This document shows positions 63,217-64,000 of a DNA stretch of 64,000 bases, in pieces. The translations under genes were made by a program, and so were the position numbers. The stretch comes from Methylomonas sp. LW13 (GTDB lineage Bacteria; Pseudomonadota; Gammaproteobacteria; Methylococcales; Methylomonadaceae): NCBI RefSeq assembly GCF_016865255.1, contig NZ_CP033381.1, positions 2,604,001 through 2,668,000 on the forward strand, in the 5' to 3' direction. How positions within the stretch are numbered: position 1 is the stretch's first letter; each line of letters begins with the position of its first letter. The notes under the pieces are model-generated. The model saw only the letters and a program-made list of their open reading frames with translations. It was not told the origin of the DNA and made no database searches.

Positions 63217-63750
63217 TTACTTCTCCAGCTTGGCCTTCAAGCCGTTCAAGCCGTTCTTGAAAAACTGGGTCATCGCTTTAACCGCCGCTTCGTCACTCAA
63301 ATTCTCCGGTGGCGTGTTGCCGGTATCACCGCGGTAGAAGCGGCTTTTGATGGTGACCACGCTGCTGTCGGCGGTCTCACCTGCCGCGACTTTCACATCC
63401 ACCGTGTGCGAACTGGTTGGAAGCGCTTTGGTGTTTTCGGTTTTCAGCCGGTAGCTGTATTCGTGTTCGGCTTCGTTGTAATAATCCAATTCTTCAGTGA
63501 GGGTTTCGTCGTTTTGAAAGGTTAACGTGCGTAAACCACCGGACTGATTCTTGCGGTCACCCGCACTCTTTTTCAAGTCGCTATGCCAATTGGCAATGTC
63601 GTCGAAATTTTTCAGCTCTGCCCATACCTTGGCGATAGGCGCTTGGATGGTCACAGACTCCTTGGCTTTTTGCGGCGTCGGGCCGTGAGCGTGAACTTGC
63701 CAGGAAAGGAGCAAAAAGCTGAATGAAAGCATGATGTGTCGCATAAGCAA
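63217..63750 (-). CDS. mxaD: MxaD-like periplasmic SRPBCC protein
   Basis: A 177-residue protein with a signal peptide (LSFSFLLLSWQVHAHG). An SRPBCC/START-like domain follows (VTIQAPIAKVWAELKNFDDIANWH ... FFKNGLNGLK). This matches the 17-kDa MxaD that stimulates interaction between methanol dehydrogenase and cytochrome cL. Here it is outside the main operon, 4 kb away across mxaB and the cytochrome gene. The start could be the first Met or the one two codons later. The SRPBCC fold is common, so the name depends partly on context. Confidence 0.8.
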   Translation of the reverse strand: MLMRHIMLSFSFLLLSWQVHAHGPTPQKAKESVTIQAPIAKVWAELKNFDDIANWHSDLKKSAGDRKNQSGGLRTLTFQNDETLTEELDYYNEAEHEYSYRLKTENTKALPTSSHTVDVKVAAGETADSSVVTIKSRFYRGDTGNTPPENLSDEAAVKAMTQFFKNGLNGLKAKLEK

Positions 63751-64000
63751 TCCCGAAGGGTGGTGAAAAACCCGGTATTATCCGGGCGCACCGCCAGCGT
63801 TCATCGGGAATAAACCCCGAATTGATCCGGGGAAACTTCATTTAGCCTGCTGCCGGCAACTGTCGAAAGGAGCGAAAAGGTAAGTGCATCGCGAAGCCGA
63901 CGCGGTTAAACAGAGCAAAGGTTCGCCCGGTCGATCAGCTTTTATCGCCGCAGATTCAGATTGCTTGGTCTTGTTTTTCGATAGTCACCACAATCGATTT
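63751..64000. other. Window end, no gene supported
   Basis: About 250 bases upstream of mxaD. The mxaD promoter should lie here. No complete frame or recognised element reaches the right edge. Confidence 0.4.

Overview
The window looks like chromosomal DNA of a gammaproteobacterial (type I, Methylomonas/Methylobacter-like) methanotroph. The main evidence is a near-complete calcium-type methanol dehydrogenase operon in gammaproteobacterial order: mxaF-J-G-I-R-(extra gene)-S-A-C-K-L on the minus strand (59258 down to 49213). A divergent mxaB-like response regulator sits next to it, and a detached mxaD lies at 63217-63750. No rRNA, tRNA or CRISPR array was recognised. All assignments come from reading motifs; no database search was run.

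Layout. 1-2055: 3' end of a UvrD/HelD-type helicase and a Vsr-like nuclease with winged-helix repeats. 2056-4780: repeat-rich accessory stretch with a possible group II intron remnant and three AT-rich unknown genes lying between copies of a 31-bp repeat. 4780-5354: vapBC-type toxin-antitoxin pair. 5823-10733: dbpA, an acyltransferase, mepA, a HIT protein and a membrane protein. 10845-15069: a TCA operon (NAD-type isocitrate dehydrogenase, a Uma2 nuclease-fold gene, aconitase B). 15393-17599: ABC exporter pair. 17741-20407: a hybrid histidine kinase broken by a frameshift and a stop codon, convergent with an intact NarL-type regulator. 20555-25345: AT-rich envelope cluster (coiled-coil lipoprotein, membrane protein, PhoD-like phosphoesterase, SH3-NlpC/P60). 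25396-27327: an FtsH-type protease. 27792-31614: a second, GC-normal envelope cluster (two membrane proteins, lipoprotein, peptidoglycan-binding transglycosylase). 31896-36557: a BarA-like hybrid kinase and an HD-GYP regulator, probably one signalling operon.

38138-49211 is a nitrate assimilation operon: nrtA, nrtB, a fused double ATPase, an outer-membrane barrel, an FAD oxidoreductase, nasA, and a terminal EAL-domain gene. Its leader is unusually readable. It has a GG-N10-GC sigma-54 promoter, a TGC-N11-GCA NtrC-like site upstream, then two tandem hairpins with A1/G4 hexaloops as recognised by ANTAR proteins such as NasT/NasR, and finally a perfect intrinsic terminator just before nrtA. This predicts nitrogen limitation control at initiation and nitrate control by antitermination.

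49213-63750 is the methanol oxidation region. The mxa operon is split by strong hairpins or palindromic repeats in the F-J, G-I and I-R gaps, and it contains an extra membrane-protein gene between mxaR and mxaS. mxaB diverges from mxaF across 506 bp. It is followed by a nine-haem secreted cytochrome with two bacterial Ig-like domains, then mxaD.

The best candidates for something undescribed are the two envelope clusters around ftsH, the AT-rich three-gene cassette at 2728-4479, and the extra gene inside mxa. None of these can be given a function from sequence alone.
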